30,648 bases of DNA from Clostridiales bacterium UBA1316 (GCA_002307055.1 DBTM01000059.1:480-31127), one strand, 5' to 3'; shown: positions 15,111 through 24,509, counted from the first letter of the stretch. Numbers and translations are program-made. The notes: generated by a model not told the origin, from the sequence alone.

Positions 15111-16718
15111 ATGATAAACGACCAAATACAAGCCGAGGTTAACCGCCGGAAAACCTTTGCGATTATCTCCCACCCGGACGCCGGCAAAACAACCATGACC
15201 GAAAAGCTGCTTCTATACGGCGGGGCTATCCGGCTTGCCGGAACCGTTAAGGGCCGCAAAGCGAAGCAATACGCCGTTTCCGATTGGATGGAAATCGAAA
15301 AGCAGAGAGGCATCTCGGTCACCTCGAGCGTTCTGAATTTTGATTATGACGGATACAGGATCAACATACTCGACACACCCGGCCATCAGGATTTCAGCGA
15401 GGACACCTACCGCACCCTCGTTGCCGCCGACAGCGCCGTCATGCTCATTGACGGGGCCAAGGGCGTCGAGGAACAGACGAAAAAGCTGTTTCATGTCTGC
15501 CGTCTGCGCGGCATCCCCATCTTCACTTTCGTCAACAAGCTCGACCGCGCTTGCAAAAATCCGCTCGACCTCATGAAGGAGCTCGAGGATGTGCTCGGCA
15601 TTCGCTCCTACCCCATGAATTGGCCCATCGGCACCGACGGCGACTTCAAGGGTGTGTACGACCGCGTGCACACAAAGATTGAGCTTTTCGAAGGCGGCGG
15701 CCATCACGGCCAGAATATCGCCGCCTCAGAGACCGGCAACGTTGATGACAAGCGCTTTGAAGCCCTGCTGGGCGAAAATTTATACAAAAAGCTCTGCGAT
15801 GATATCTCCCTGCTCGATATCGCCGGTGAGGAATTCGACATGGAAAAGGTTCTCGCAGGCGAGCTCACCCCCATGTTCTTTGGCAGCGCCATGACGAATT
15901 TCGGCATCCGCCAATTTCTTGAGGCTTTTCTCAAAATGTCACCCTCTCCCGGCTCCCGCGCCCACAGCGAGGGTGTTATCACCCCGGACGATGAGGATTT
16001 CTCCGGCTTCGTCTTTAAAATCCAGGCGAATATGGACCCTTCCCACCGCGACAGGATGGCCTTCATCCGAATTTGCTCCGGCAAGTACGAAAAGGGCATG
16101 GAGGTCACGCATTACCGGACCAGGAAAAAAGTCCGCCTCGCCCAGTCCCAGCAGTTCATGGCCCAGGAGCGCACCGCGGTTGAAGAAGCCTACGCCGGCG
16201 ACATCATCGGCGTTTTTGACCCCGGAACCTTTAAAATCGGCGATACGCTCTGCACGGGTTCCAAGCTCTTTAAATTCGAAGGCATCCCCATGTTCCCCGC
16301 CGAGCACTTCGCCGAGGTCATGCCCAAGGATTCCTCCAAGCGCAAACAGTTTCTAAAGGGTATCCAACAGCTTTCCGAGGAAGGCGCCATCCAGGTTTTT
16401 AAAAACCCCAATATCGGTGTCGAGATGTTCACCGTCGGCGTCGCCGGTGTCCTGCAGCTTGAGGTTCTCGAATACCGCCTCAAAAACGAGTACAACGTCG
16501 AAATCCGCATCAGAACGCTTCCCTTCACCGTTGCCCGTTGGGTAATTTCCGCCGATAAATTCACCAAAGAAAACATCGGTTATTATGACGCCGTCGTTGT
16601 CGAAGACCAATACGAGCGCCCCGTCGTCCTGGCCAACAACCAGTGGACCCTCAATTATATCCTCGACAAAAACAAACTCGTCTCCTTCCTCGACATCGCT
16701 CCCCCCGTCGAGGAATAA
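15111..16718 (+). CDS. prfC: Peptide chain release factor 3 (RF3)
   Basis: RF3 is a translational GTPase that recycles RF1 and RF2 from the ribosome after termination. The G-domain motifs are complete: SHPDAGKTT (20-28), RGISVTSSV (switch I), DTPGHQDF (88-95) and NKLD (142-145). The ISHPDAGKTT wording and the length of 535 residues separate RF3 from EF-G and the tetracycline protection proteins. ATG 15111 is chosen because the in-frame ATG at 15099 directly abuts the AGAGG; the distance to 15111 is a little long, so 15099 remains possible. The stop codon is one base from the stop of the converging ABC gene. Confidence 0.95.
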   Translation: MINDQIQAEVNRRKTFAIISHPDAGKTTMTEKLLLYGGAIRLAGTVKGRKAKQYAVSDWMEIEKQRGISVTSSVLNFDYDGYRINILDTPGHQDFSEDTYRTLVAADSAVMLIDGAKGVEEQTKKLFHVCRLRGIPIFTFVNKLDRACKNPLDLMKELEDVLGIRSYPMNWPIGTDGDFKGVYDRVHTKIELFEGGGHHGQNIAASETGNVDDKRFEALLGENLYKKLCDDISLLDIAGEEFDMEKVLAGELTPMFFGSAMTNFGIRQFLEAFLKMSPSPGSRAHSEGVITPDDEDFSGFVFKIQANMDPSHRDRMAFIRICSGKYEKGMEVTHYRTRKKVRLAQSQQFMAQERTAVEEAYAGDIIGVFDPGTFKIGDTLCTGSKLFKFEGIPMFPAEHFAEVMPKDSSKRKQFLKGIQQLSEEGAIQVFKNPNIGVEMFTVGVAGVLQLEVLEYRLKNEYNVEIRIRTLPFTVARWVISADKFTKENIGYYDAVVVEDQYERPVVLANNQWTLNYILDKNKLVSFLDIAPPVEE

Positions 16719-16719
16719 C

Positions 16720-18519
16720 TCACTCGTAATACTTTGCCTGCGCCGACCACAGCGCGGCGTACTCGCTGCCCTCGTCACGCAAGAGCTCGTCGTGCGAGCC
16801 GTACTGGACAATCGAGCCGTCCTTGAACACGGCGATGCTGTCGCAGAAGCGGCAGGACGACAGACGGTGCGATATGTATATGGCCGATTTGTACCCGATC
16901 AAGCTGTTAAAGCGGCTGTATATATCGCACTCGGCTATCGGGTCGAGCGCCGCCGTCGGCTCGTCGAGGATCGTAATCGGCGCGTTTTTATAAACAGCCC
17001 GCGCTATTGCGATCTTTTGGCTCTCTCCGCCTGAGAACTCAATACCGTTCCTGTCAAAGTCCTTGTACACCGCCGTGTCAAGGCCTTTTTCAAGCTTATG
17101 ATAACGCTCTTCAAAGCCGGCTTTATCTATGGCGTCAAGCACACGGTCATCCTCGGCATGCGCGCCGGCAGCAATGTTCTCGCGCAGCGCGAAGGAAAAC
17201 AGCTTGTAATCCTGGAACACGACGGAAATCAGCTCCCGATAGCTGTCCAGCTCATATTCCCGGATATCAACACCGTCCATCAGTATCTCTCCCTCTGTCG
17301 GATCGTATAAACGGCAGAGGAGCTTGATAAAAGTCGTCTTCCCCGCGCCGTTCTGCCCCACGACAGACAGCTTTTTCCCGGGCGTGAGCGTAACAGACAC
17401 GTTCCGGAGCGCATAATCCTCAGCATTCGGATATTTGAATGACACATTGCGGAATTCGAAGATATGCTCTTTCGAATTATCCGCAATTTTTTCTCCCGCT
17501 CTGGTCGTGTCGGGCAGCAGTATAAAGGTCCTGTAATCATTCATATAATCGGCAAAATTGGCGATATTGATCAGCGTATCGACGACGCTTCTAAGACTGC
17601 CCGCGAAGCTGAGCGCCGCGGTAACAAGCATCTGAAATTCACCGATCGTAATCAGCCGCAGCACGACGCGGACGCCGATATAACCGTAAACCATTGCCAG
17701 CTGCAGACCTGTCAGCACCGAGGAAAGCGCGACAAAGCGGTTTTGCTTCCTCGTAAAGAGGAATTCCGGGTCCCACTCCTCCTTCAGGTATTTTCTGATC
17801 CGTGTTTCTATAAGGCTTGCCGCACTGTACAGCCGGATATCCTTACCGTACTTGAAATTACCCAGTTCGCGGCCGTAATACCAGCCTCTGCGGTTCATAT
17901 CGGCAAGCCCCTTGGCGTGGTCTGTCCCGTCCTTCGTCGTCTTGGCCACGATGAGCATATTGGCGACGGTGACCGCCACCAGCACCAGCAGAATCAGCGG
18001 AGACAGCTGCGCGATGACATACAGTGTCCCCGCGAAGGTGATGAGCCCGGAGACAAAGGCAATCAGCGCCGAGCTGAAGCCCTCGATGCCGCCGGAATAA
18101 AACCCGATACCCTGAAGAGCCTTGGTGCGCTGCTGGAGAGCTTTCGGATCCTCGGTATACTTAAAATCCATGGTCATGCATTTCTCTGCCAGCAGCGCGT
18201 CCCACTTCTGCTCGAGCCTGAACTGATATTTGCCCGAGAGATACTTGATTATTTGATTCGCCGCGGAAACTGCCAGATTGAGCAGCACCAGCAAGGCCAC
18301 CAGTGAAGCAAGTCTGGGTACCTGGCGGCTTCCCAGCAACTCATCGATAATCAGCTTTGGTACATAAATGTTGATAAACGGCGCGAGACCGGTCACCAGC
18401 ATGTTGGCAATGACCGTAAAGATATACGGCTTGTGGCACTGCCATACAATACTGTAAAAGTAGCGGATTACCGGAGGGATATTTTTAAATCGTGTAAGCG
18501 AGCTCTTTAAGCCGGTCAT
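16720..18519 (-). CDS. ABC exporter half-transporter, subunit 2 (TMD-NBD)
   Basis: The 599-residue protein has an N-terminal membrane domain with several hydrophobic helices (about 30-320) and a C-terminal ATPase: Walker A VGQNGAGKTT, signature FSGGESQK, Walker B with catalytic Glu in ILDEPTAALD, and H-loop ISHRLSS. Its ATG overlaps the stop of the upstream ABC gene (ATGA at 18516-18519), so the two are translationally coupled and probably form a heterodimeric type IV exporter. Both sites keep the catalytic glutamate. Substrates of such pairs include drugs, peptides and lipids; nothing here tells which. Confidence 0.9.
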   Translation of the reverse strand: MTGLKSSLTRFKNIPPVIRYFYSIVWQCHKPYIFTVIANMLVTGLAPFINIYVPKLIIDELLGSRQVPRLASLVALLVLLNLAVSAANQIIKYLSGKYQFRLEQKWDALLAEKCMTMDFKYTEDPKALQQRTKALQGIGFYSGGIEGFSSALIAFVSGLITFAGTLYVIAQLSPLILLVLVAVTVANMLIVAKTTKDGTDHAKGLADMNRRGWYYGRELGNFKYGKDIRLYSAASLIETRIRKYLKEEWDPEFLFTRKQNRFVALSSVLTGLQLAMVYGYIGVRVVLRLITIGEFQMLVTAALSFAGSLRSVVDTLINIANFADYMNDYRTFILLPDTTRAGEKIADNSKEHIFEFRNVSFKYPNAEDYALRNVSVTLTPGKKLSVVGQNGAGKTTFIKLLCRLYDPTEGEILMDGVDIREYELDSYRELISVVFQDYKLFSFALRENIAAGAHAEDDRVLDAIDKAGFEERYHKLEKGLDTAVYKDFDRNGIEFSGGESQKIAIARAVYKNAPITILDEPTAALDPIAECDIYSRFNSLIGYKSAIYISHRLSSCRFCDSIAVFKDGSIVQYGSHDELLRDEGSEYAALWSAQAKYYE

Positions 18520-20363
18520 ACCGTCGCCTCCTCTTCTTTTTTATCACGGTAATACTGCGCCTGGACGTTGAAAAGCTCTGCATATTTCGCGCCCTGCGCC
18601 AGGAGCGCGTCGTGCGTACCGCTTTCGGCGATTGTGCCGTTTTCAAACATCAGCACCCGATCGCAGAAGCGCGTGCTGGCCAGTCGGTGTGAGATGTATA
18701 CCGCCGTCTTGCCAGAGGCGAGCCTGTCAAATTCCATGTACAACCGCTCCTCCGCCAGCGCGTCGAGGGCGGCGGTGGGTTCGTCGAGCACAATGAAGGG
18801 CGCATTCTTGTACAGCGCTCTAGCCAGCGCCAGTTTCTGCGTTTCGCCCCCGGAAAACTCGACGCCGTTGACATCTATAATCTTCAGCATCGTCGTGTTC
18901 AGGCCCGCCTTTAGGGAATCGAGCTTTTTATCCAGCCCCGCGAGCTCTGCCGATCTCCTGACCCCGGAGAGATCGGTTTTGTCCAGCTCCTGCATGGAAA
19001 TGTTTTCGGCAACCGTGAACGCAAACACATTGATCTCCTGGAACACAGCGGAGAAAAGCTTGAAATATTCGTCCCGCGCATAGGCTCGGATATCGATGCC
19101 GCCGAGTAGGATGCGCCCGCTTTCGGGCGTGTACAGCCGCATCAACAGCTTAATAAACGTCGATTTCCCGGCGCCGTTCAGGCCGACGACGGCCAGCCGC
19201 TCGTGCGGCTCAATTCTCAGGCTGACCTCACGGAGTGCGTACTGGTCGCTGCCCGGATACCGGAAGGAAACCTTTTCGAATTCAATCGCTGCGCCCTCCG
19301 TATCAATGCTGCGGGGCGGCGCCTCCCCGCCCGACAGCGCATCCGGCAGGTCGAGGTAGGCGCGCAGATCGCTGACCCGGCGGCTCTGCTGCTGCATATC
19401 CGCGTAATCGTCAAGCAGGCCGCTGAGGGCCGAGCAGAAGGTGCGGATTGCCGCGATGTACATCACAAAGCTGCCGATAGAAAGCGCGTTGCTGAGAACG
19501 CGCCAGCAGAGCCACGCATACATGACGATCTCCTGTGCCAGCGTCGTCACCGAACCGAGGAGGCCCGCTCCCAGCCACAGCTTCTGGATCTTGTTGCGTT
19601 CCCTGAAGTAGAAAGCCTGCTCCGTTGTCAGCCGGGAGAGCAGAAAACCCTTCAGGTTGAAAAGCCGGATATCCTTGCCGTACTCAAAGCTGCTGGTTTT
19701 GTTCGTCAAATCGTCAATCCTTCGGCTTGTCGCGGTCAGCTCGTCGTCCTTTTCTTTATCGCGGCGGCGGATTCGGACGGAAATCAGATAGTTGACCGTC
19801 AGTACAACCAAAGCAACCGCCAGCACCCAATACCCCATGACGAACACCGCCGACACTGTCATGATCAGCGTCAGCAGGTGCCCGAGCATTGTCAACACCA
19901 GCCGGGCAAGGCCCTCAATCCCCACATTGACCGAGCCCATGGCTCTCGACGCCTTTTGCGACATATCGAGCACCTCGGGATTCTCAATATTCTGAAAATC
20001 CGTGGTCATCGTCTTCTTCGTCTGCTTGAGATTAAAGTACATCCGCCACGCCATAAAATGTTTTGCAATCGTCCCGAGCGGGATGGGCGGCGCGCCGTAG
20101 GCCATATCGGTGATGCCGCGCGTGATCATGATGCCCGCACCGAATAATGCCGACAGCACAATCACCCGCGTCACGCTGCCGCCGCCGCTCAGCTCGTCAA
20201 TAATGAGCTTCGGGAAAACGACAGGCACCATACTGCCCAGTGCTGCCATAACCGCGTGCAGCAGCATCCACCCAAGCAGCGGCGGGTCAATCTCGCGGAC
20301 GCCGTTGAGCGCGTATATCACATTGCTCCACAGGCTGTAACGGGGCTTCTCTCTCCTTTTCAT
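18516..20363 (-). CDS. ABC exporter half-transporter, subunit 1 (TMD-NBD)
   Basis: This is the first gene of the exporter pair (615 residues). Hydrophobic helices lie at about 35-330. The ATPase has Walker A VGLNGAGKST, signature FSGGETQK, VLDEPTAALD and ISHRLAS. ATG 20363 is preferred because AAGG lies 8 bases upstream; the ATG at 20384 has no ribosome binding site. An extended -10 promoter is found at 20396-20404. The C-terminus is highly charged (RDKKEEEATV). The last gene of the pair converges with prfC one base away, without room for a separate terminator. Confidence 0.9.
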   Translation of the reverse strand: MKRREKPRYSLWSNVIYALNGVREIDPPLLGWMLLHAVMAALGSMVPVVFPKLIIDELSGGGSVTRVIVLSALFGAGIMITRGITDMAYGAPPIPLGTIAKHFMAWRMYFNLKQTKKTMTTDFQNIENPEVLDMSQKASRAMGSVNVGIEGLARLVLTMLGHLLTLIMTVSAVFVMGYWVLAVALVVLTVNYLISVRIRRRDKEKDDELTATSRRIDDLTNKTSSFEYGKDIRLFNLKGFLLSRLTTEQAFYFRERNKIQKLWLGAGLLGSVTTLAQEIVMYAWLCWRVLSNALSIGSFVMYIAAIRTFCSALSGLLDDYADMQQQSRRVSDLRAYLDLPDALSGGEAPPRSIDTEGAAIEFEKVSFRYPGSDQYALREVSLRIEPHERLAVVGLNGAGKSTFIKLLMRLYTPESGRILLGGIDIRAYARDEYFKLFSAVFQEINVFAFTVAENISMQELDKTDLSGVRRSAELAGLDKKLDSLKAGLNTTMLKIIDVNGVEFSGGETQKLALARALYKNAPFIVLDEPTAALDALAEERLYMEFDRLASGKTAVYISHRLASTRFCDRVLMFENGTIAESGTHDALLAQGAKYAELFNVQAQYYRDKKEEEATV

Positions 20364-20395
20364 CGGCAGACCTTCTTTCGTCATGAATAGGCAGA

Positions 20396-20404
20396 ATTAT
20401 ACCA
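20396..20404 (-). promoter_or_regulatory. Extended -10 promoter of the ABC exporter operon
   Basis: The minus strand reads TGGTATAAT, an extended -10 element with a perfect hexamer. No good -35 box is visible. The remaining sequence from 20405 to 20659 contains one terminator and nothing else I can recognise. Confidence 0.5.
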
Positions 20405-20510
20405 TAAATTACATACAATCATCCGATATCCCATATTTGTAATAATCCTGTAATTTTAAGTATCTCCTCACCTTCTCCCCGCCATCACTCCCTCTTCTGC
20501 TTTGTATTGA

Positions 20511-20547
20511 CAAAACACCCTCATCCAACTATCATGGATGAGGGTGT
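20511..20547 (-). terminator. Terminator downstream of the L,D-transpeptidase gene
   Basis: ACACCCTCATCCA pairs perfectly with TGGATGAGGGTGT around a 7-base loop; the minus strand continues TTTTGTC. It lies about 110 bases past the stop at 20660. Confidence 0.8.
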
Positions 20548-20659
20548 GGCATTTTATGCCAACGCAAGCGGAAGCGGCGATACTGAAATAGTTGCATTAA
20601 ACTGCGCGTACAGATAGAGGTTTTTTAGATATCTTCGGCAATTTTTCTGAATATATCTT

Positions 20660-21607
20660 CTATCCGTCGACAATCAAAATTCCCGGCTTTTTCTCCTCGG
20701 AAAGCCACTTTAAGATTTTAAGTATCGAGTCCTGAGGCGCGGCGACGCAGCCGGTGGTCGGTTCGGTTTTGCAGTGGAGAAAAATGGCGGAGCCTTTTCC
20801 GGGGACCGTATCCGGCGCCATATTGTAGTCCACGACAACGGCGTACGCGTAATAGCTCTTGCTGTCGGACAGATGCTCGGCGCTGTGCCAGTCCGCGTTT
20901 TGCTTGCCCTCGACCCATTGATTATAATACAGTGAATTCGGGTCATCGACCCAATAGCTCTCTTTGGTGACCGCCCTGAATTCCAGCCCGGTCGCAGGCT
21001 TCGCGCTGTTTCCGAAGGCATAGCCCAGTCCGAACAGGCCCGCCGGTGTGCAGTTGTCTCCTTCGCTTTTATTGCTGCTGACCCCGTTTTTGCCGACATA
21101 GCCCTTTATGTACCCAGTCGTTTTATTGAACGTCCACAGCCCGTCCCTGCCTTTGTCATAACAATAAATTTCAGCATTCGACCCGGCAGCCGAAACAAGC
21201 ACGAGCTGCGAAAAATTTAAATCCTCAAAGGAAAGCCCCGCTTTGAGTACCGCCTGTGTCAGCAGCGGCGGCTGCAACAGCTGCGGCTGCACTTTGGCGC
21301 TGTTGCCGGAGCTTTCCGGTTTTTTTACCGCATCAGTATCTTTGGTTGTGCTTATAGGACTGACCGCCGCCGAAGGCTTGGCTTCCGGCACAATACCGGC
21401 CGAGGCTTCAGGCGAAGCTATAGGTGATACTGCCGCGGCAGTACTTTCGGAATAAGCAGCTTTCCCCGAAGCGGAAAGTGCCGCGTCCGATATCTGCGCG
21501 CTCGCTGAAACCGCCCCATCATCTTTATATATATAACTCATGCTTTTACAAGCCTGAAGCACCATAATCGCCGCAGCGAGCACAAACACCATTATAAATC
21601 GTCTCAT
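20660..21607 (-). CDS. Lipoprotein L,D-transpeptidase (YkuD-type domain)
   Basis: L,D-transpeptidases make 3-3 crosslinks in peptidoglycan or attach proteins to it. The N-terminus is a lipoprotein signal: a hydrophobic core, then Leu17-Gln18-Ala19-Cys20 as the lipobox. Residues 30-115 form a low-complexity linker rich in Ala, Ser and Pro, suited to span the wall. The catalytic domain follows (about 125-315), with His278 in IFLHC and catalytic Cys287 in TTGCVAAP, the HxxxxxxSTxGC-type signature of the family in variant form. ATG 21607 is used; the GTG at 21616 abuts the AGAGGA site. Promoter and terminator flank it, so it is monocistronic. Confidence 0.87.
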   Translation of the reverse strand: MRRFIMVFVLAAAIMVLQACKSMSYIYKDDGAVSASAQISDAALSASGKAAYSESTAAAVSPIASPEASAGIVPEAKPSAAVSPISTTKDTDAVKKPESSGNSAKVQPQLLQPPLLTQAVLKAGLSFEDLNFSQLVLVSAAGSNAEIYCYDKGRDGLWTFNKTTGYIKGYVGKNGVSSNKSEGDNCTPAGLFGLGYAFGNSAKPATGLEFRAVTKESYWVDDPNSLYYNQWVEGKQNADWHSAEHLSDSKSYYAYAVVVDYNMAPDTVPGKGSAIFLHCKTEPTTGCVAAPQDSILKILKWLSEEKKPGILIVDG

Positions 21608-21656
21608 GCCGCGCACATCCTCTTCCCTTTATCCTAAATAACAGGCTGTTTATGTA

Positions 21657-21685
21657 ATAGTAGCCTAATAGCGGCTGTTTATCAA
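21657..21685 (-). promoter_or_regulatory. Sigma-A promoter of the L,D-transpeptidase gene
   Basis: The minus strand has TTGATA (21680-21685), a 17-base spacer and TACTAT (21657-21662), 50 bases upstream of ATG 21607. Confidence 0.6.
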
Positions 21686-21710
21686 GTTGAAGCTAAATCT
21701 GGATATAACA

Positions 21711-21740
21711 AAAAGGCACCCAAACTGTTTTTTGAGTGCC
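21711..21740. terminator. Terminator of the SLH-protease gene
   Basis: GGCACCCAAA pairs with TTTGAGTGCC with one mismatch around CTGTTT. On the minus strand it is followed by TTTTTGTT and lies 27 bases past the stop at 21767; the plus strand also has CTTTTC. Confidence 0.8.
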
Positions 21741-21766
21741 CTTTTCTATGCATCTGATGTATACCT

Positions 21767-23734
21767 CTATGAGATGGAATAAAAGATATTAATATATATA
21801 ATATCATTATCAGCTTGTGGACTTAAACTAATTTCATAACCAAGTTTTTTATTCTGAAATGTATATATATCGCCGTTTTCACCTGTATCAGTATCCGAGT
21901 AAATGAATCCCCATTCTTCTAAAAGGGCACTGTATGTTGTAAAAAATGTCGAACCATAACCTTTAGCGGTTAATGACGTCAAAGAATACTCATAATATGA
22001 ACCAAACTTAGTTTTACCAATATATATATCCGACGAGGCCAGTGCCTTCACTCCAAAAAAAGCGCCGAAGTCAGGTGCTTCAGGACACAAAGAGAATCCG
22101 GTTGCTGCGGCTATTTGGCTTGTTATAATTTTAACGAAAAGGCATTTTTGATTATCAATTATCGTAACGCCAAAGTGTAATTCATACGATTTTGATGTTG
22201 TCATCATGTTATATATGTAATAATAAGTTGAACCTTCCAGATAATCACCTGTTTTACTAAATCCACAATCCGCTAAAACTCCCTGGTAGTTTGAATAATT
22301 CACCCCATCTTGCCACACAGTTTTTATTAACGACGCATATGTATAATAATAAGTTGTCGATGAATTATCGGAAGTGCTTTTATATAAATCGACACCATGA
22401 TACGCTCCGCAATCGAGGACTTCCGGATAGTCGGCGTACGGAATAAGCTTAGAATTCGGACTCTCCATTATCGCAAGCAGCGTTGAATAACTGCTCGACG
22501 AATATCCGCTTATATATTTGAGCGGCAGCGCCAAGTTTAAATTTTGTCCGTTTACATATGAAGCTGAAGTAATCCCTATGACTTCTCCATATTTATTGAT
22601 CAACGCGCCTCCGCTGCTGCCGGAAGAGATTGACGCGCTGGTCTGGATGTACGTCAAATCACCTTCTATTCTGCTAGAATTCGAAATTAAGCCTTGTGAG
22701 ATGGTGTTTTGCAGTCCCAGTGGACTTCCTATGGCATATACGGTCGCGCCGCCAACAATCGAGGTTGTATCGCCTATGTCTAAACAAGAAAAACCAGAGC
22801 CGTTAATTTTTAATACAGCCCAGTCCTCATCCTTATTATAATCATATACGCCGAGGACATCGTATACCGCACCCGTATCTGAAAGCGTTATTTTTGCTGA
22901 ATATGAACCTTTGACTACATGGAAATTCGTAACGGCAGTTCCATCGCTTGAAATAAAGAACCCGCTGCCCGAAGCAATCGGCGCGCCTTTTGAATTATAG
23001 ACCTCAATATAAAACACTGCCGGAGAACACTGCGCATAAATTTCCTCTGCAGTCAACACCGTCTTTTGCGCCGTTGAGGCTTTTAATGTAACGCTCTGCC
23101 TCAAATCCGCTTCTGCCATGCGTGAGATAATGGCGGAAGCACTCGCACGTGAAATCGAGCTGTCGGGCGTAAAGGTTCCGCGAGTATCGTTTCCTGTTAA
23201 AATACCGGCGCGATATAGTTTATATACTGCGGCACTATTTGTGTCAGGTATTGCTCCATCTTCAATAGTATTTATTGATTGTAAGGCTTCATCAGGTAAG
23301 GCTGATGAAAAAATTGTTGCGAATTGAAGACGGGTCGCTATTGATGTATAGTTTGAAAACTGATTTTGAGTAATTATCCCACTTGTTACAGCATAATCTA
23401 TGTAAACCTGATACCATGGATTACCCTCAGAAAAATGCTCTGTCCCAGTCGTATAGATGCAGTGCAATCTGGCTGCCATCGCAATTGCTTCTGCAATTGT
23501 TACATTTCCATCCGTGTTGAATTGTGTTTTACTGCTGCCCTTCATGAGCCCCAACTCGTAAGCTGAAGCAACATTACCTGCATACCACGAAGACGCAGAA
23601 ACATCAGCAAATTGCCCTTGGGTATACGTGTTTACGCGTTTAAAATTGTCAAGACTTCCTGCTGCAAAGGCTGAAGGAACAATCCCAATGAGAATAATGA
23701 GTACCAGGAAAACTGATATAATACGTTTTTTCAT
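21767..23734 (-). CDS. SLH-domain trypsin-like serine protease with duplicated C-terminal domain
   Basis: Residues 1-25 form a signal peptide (AFAA cleavage). Three S-layer-homology repeats (about 40-210) would anchor the protein to the cell wall. Residues 235-420 form an HtrA/S1C-like chymotrypsin fold with the full triad: His272 (TNFHVV), Asp304 (DEDWAVLKI) and Ser374 (SGSSGGAL). No PDZ domain follows. Instead there are two copies of an unrecognised domain of about 100 residues (436-536 and 551-652), both starting PE...GA..GV, with a WGF or CGF motif in the middle and a beta-rich end. ATG 23734 has AGGAGAGATATCT upstream. It probably degrades or processes extracytoplasmic proteins. Confidence 0.88.
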   Translation of the reverse strand: MKKRIISVFLVLIILIGIVPSAFAAGSLDNFKRVNTYTQGQFADVSASSWYAGNVASAYELGLMKGSSKTQFNTDGNVTIAEAIAMAARLHCIYTTGTEHFSEGNPWYQVYIDYAVTSGIITQNQFSNYTSIATRLQFATIFSSALPDEALQSINTIEDGAIPDTNSAAVYKLYRAGILTGNDTRGTFTPDSSISRASASAIISRMAEADLRQSVTLKASTAQKTVLTAEEIYAQCSPAVFYIEVYNSKGAPIASGSGFFISSDGTAVTNFHVVKGSYSAKITLSDTGAVYDVLGVYDYNKDEDWAVLKINGSGFSCLDIGDTTSIVGGATVYAIGSPLGLQNTISQGLISNSSRIEGDLTYIQTSASISSGSSGGALINKYGEVIGITSASYVNGQNLNLALPLKYISGYSSSSYSTLLAIMESPNSKLIPYADYPEVLDCGAYHGVDLYKSTSDNSSTTYYYTYASLIKTVWQDGVNYSNYQGVLADCGFSKTGDYLEGSTYYYIYNMMTTSKSYELHFGVTIIDNQKCLFVKIITSQIAAATGFSLCPEAPDFGAFFGVKALASSDIYIGKTKFGSYYEYSLTSLTAKGYGSTFFTTYSALLEEWGFIYSDTDTGENGDIYTFQNKKLGYEISLSPQADNDIIYINIFYSIS

Positions 23735-23787
23735 AGATATCTCTCCTCGGTTTTCATCTTAATTAATTCAGAACCAAGTCTATACTA

Positions 23788-23913
23788 TTAATCGCACACC
23801 TCTATTTCCTCCGCGCGGCTTTCCGCGCCGTCTATGCTGTTCTCCATCTCATTGATAAAGAACTGCTTCATATTTTCCACGCTTGCTTGATATTTACCAG
23901 CTGCATATTCCAT
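23788..23913 (-). CDS. Possible small protein upstream of the SLH protease (41 aa)
   Basis: The frame runs from ATG 23913 to TAA at 23788 and reads like a soluble, acidic, helical protein (MEYAAGKYQASVENMKQFF, then a Glu-rich tail ending EVCD). A promoter lies 23 bases upstream of the start, so the transcript would have a very short leader; no ribosome binding site is visible. It would share a transcript with the protease gene 53 bases downstream. Function unknown. Confidence 0.4.
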   Translation of the reverse strand: MEYAAGKYQASVENMKQFFINEMENSIDGAESRAEEIEVCD

Positions 23914-23935
23914 ATCTTTGTATTTTATATCGTTA

Positions 23936-23963
23936 ATTATAGCATATATGGAATGTGTTTCAA
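23936..23963 (-). promoter_or_regulatory. Sigma-A promoter of the small ORF and SLH-protease transcript
   Basis: The minus strand has TTGAAA (23958-23963), a 16-base spacer and a perfect TATAAT (23936-23941). The stretch from 23964 to 24141 has no feature I can support. Confidence 0.65.
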
Positions 23964-24141
23964 CTGTTTTCGCGCCTGAAACCGTGGCTTTTGTTTACAT
24001 TTCAGCATATCATGCATCATTATTGCAATTCTCCCGAATCTATGTCGTGTTAACTGCGGGGTTGGTTTTAGTTTACATAATTATAGAGCCTGACAATACG
24101 GACAACGCCGTCACGCATCTTCAAAATGATCTGCCATCATA

Positions 24142-24170
24142 TTGACAAACCACTTCTCGCCGCCTATAAT
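24142..24170 (+). promoter_or_regulatory. Consensus sigma-A promoter of serS
   Basis: TTGACA (24142-24147) and TATAAT (24165-24170) are both perfect and exactly 17 bases apart. Transcription would start near 24177, at the beginning of the T-box leader. Confidence 0.92.
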
Positions 24171-24176
24171 AATCCC

Positions 24177-24416
24177 AATATCATATTGGTCGATGATGGG
24201 GAAATAGCTTTTACGTCTGTTCACAGAGAGCCGGTGGTTGGTGCGAACCGGAAGCAGCGAAGGCGATCATTCCGCCCCTGAGACGCCGGCGACGAGCCGG
24301 CCCGGTACGCCGGATAGCGCGTTAAAGCCGTATAGGAACAATTAGTTCCCTGCGGGAATAAGGGTGGCACCACGGGTTTTCTTCCCGTCCCTTTCATTAG
24401 GGACGGGATTTTTATG
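24177..24416 (+). ncRNA. T-box leader (tRNA-Ser sensing) of serS
   Basis: T-box RNAs bind uncharged tRNA and switch from a terminator to an antiterminator. The leader has the stem I signature AGAGAGCC with GGTGCGAACCGG (about 24224-24251), the T-box sequence AGGGTGGCACCACGGG (24361-24376) and a terminator, TCCCGTCCCT pairing with AGGGACGGGA followed by TTTTTA (24383-24413). A possible specifier codon is TCC at 24271-24273, in line with serine. This is an assignment by position and is not folded in detail. Confidence 0.93.
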
Positions 24417-24431
24417 TCTGGAGGTCTTTTT

Positions 24432-24509
24432 ATGCGCATAACTGTTCAAATCTATCTGTACGCCGCGCTGGTCTTTCGATCTCGTCATCTGCTTATCGGA
24501 ATCCGCTGA
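24432..24509 (+). CDS. Possible 25-codon ORF between T-box terminator and serS
   Basis: ATG 24432 follows GGAGG at ideal spacing and opens a 25-residue frame (MRITVQIYLYAALVFRSRHL...) ending at TGA 24509, 26 bases before serS. The ribosome binding site is as good as that of serS. It may be a translated small ORF or a chance frame; no function can be given. Confidence 0.35.
   Translation: MRITVQIYLYAALVFRSRHLLIGIR

Noticed and set aside
23918..24145. Plus-strand 75-codon frame
   Set aside because: It overlaps a minus-strand promoter and runs into the serS promoter, without a ribosome binding site.
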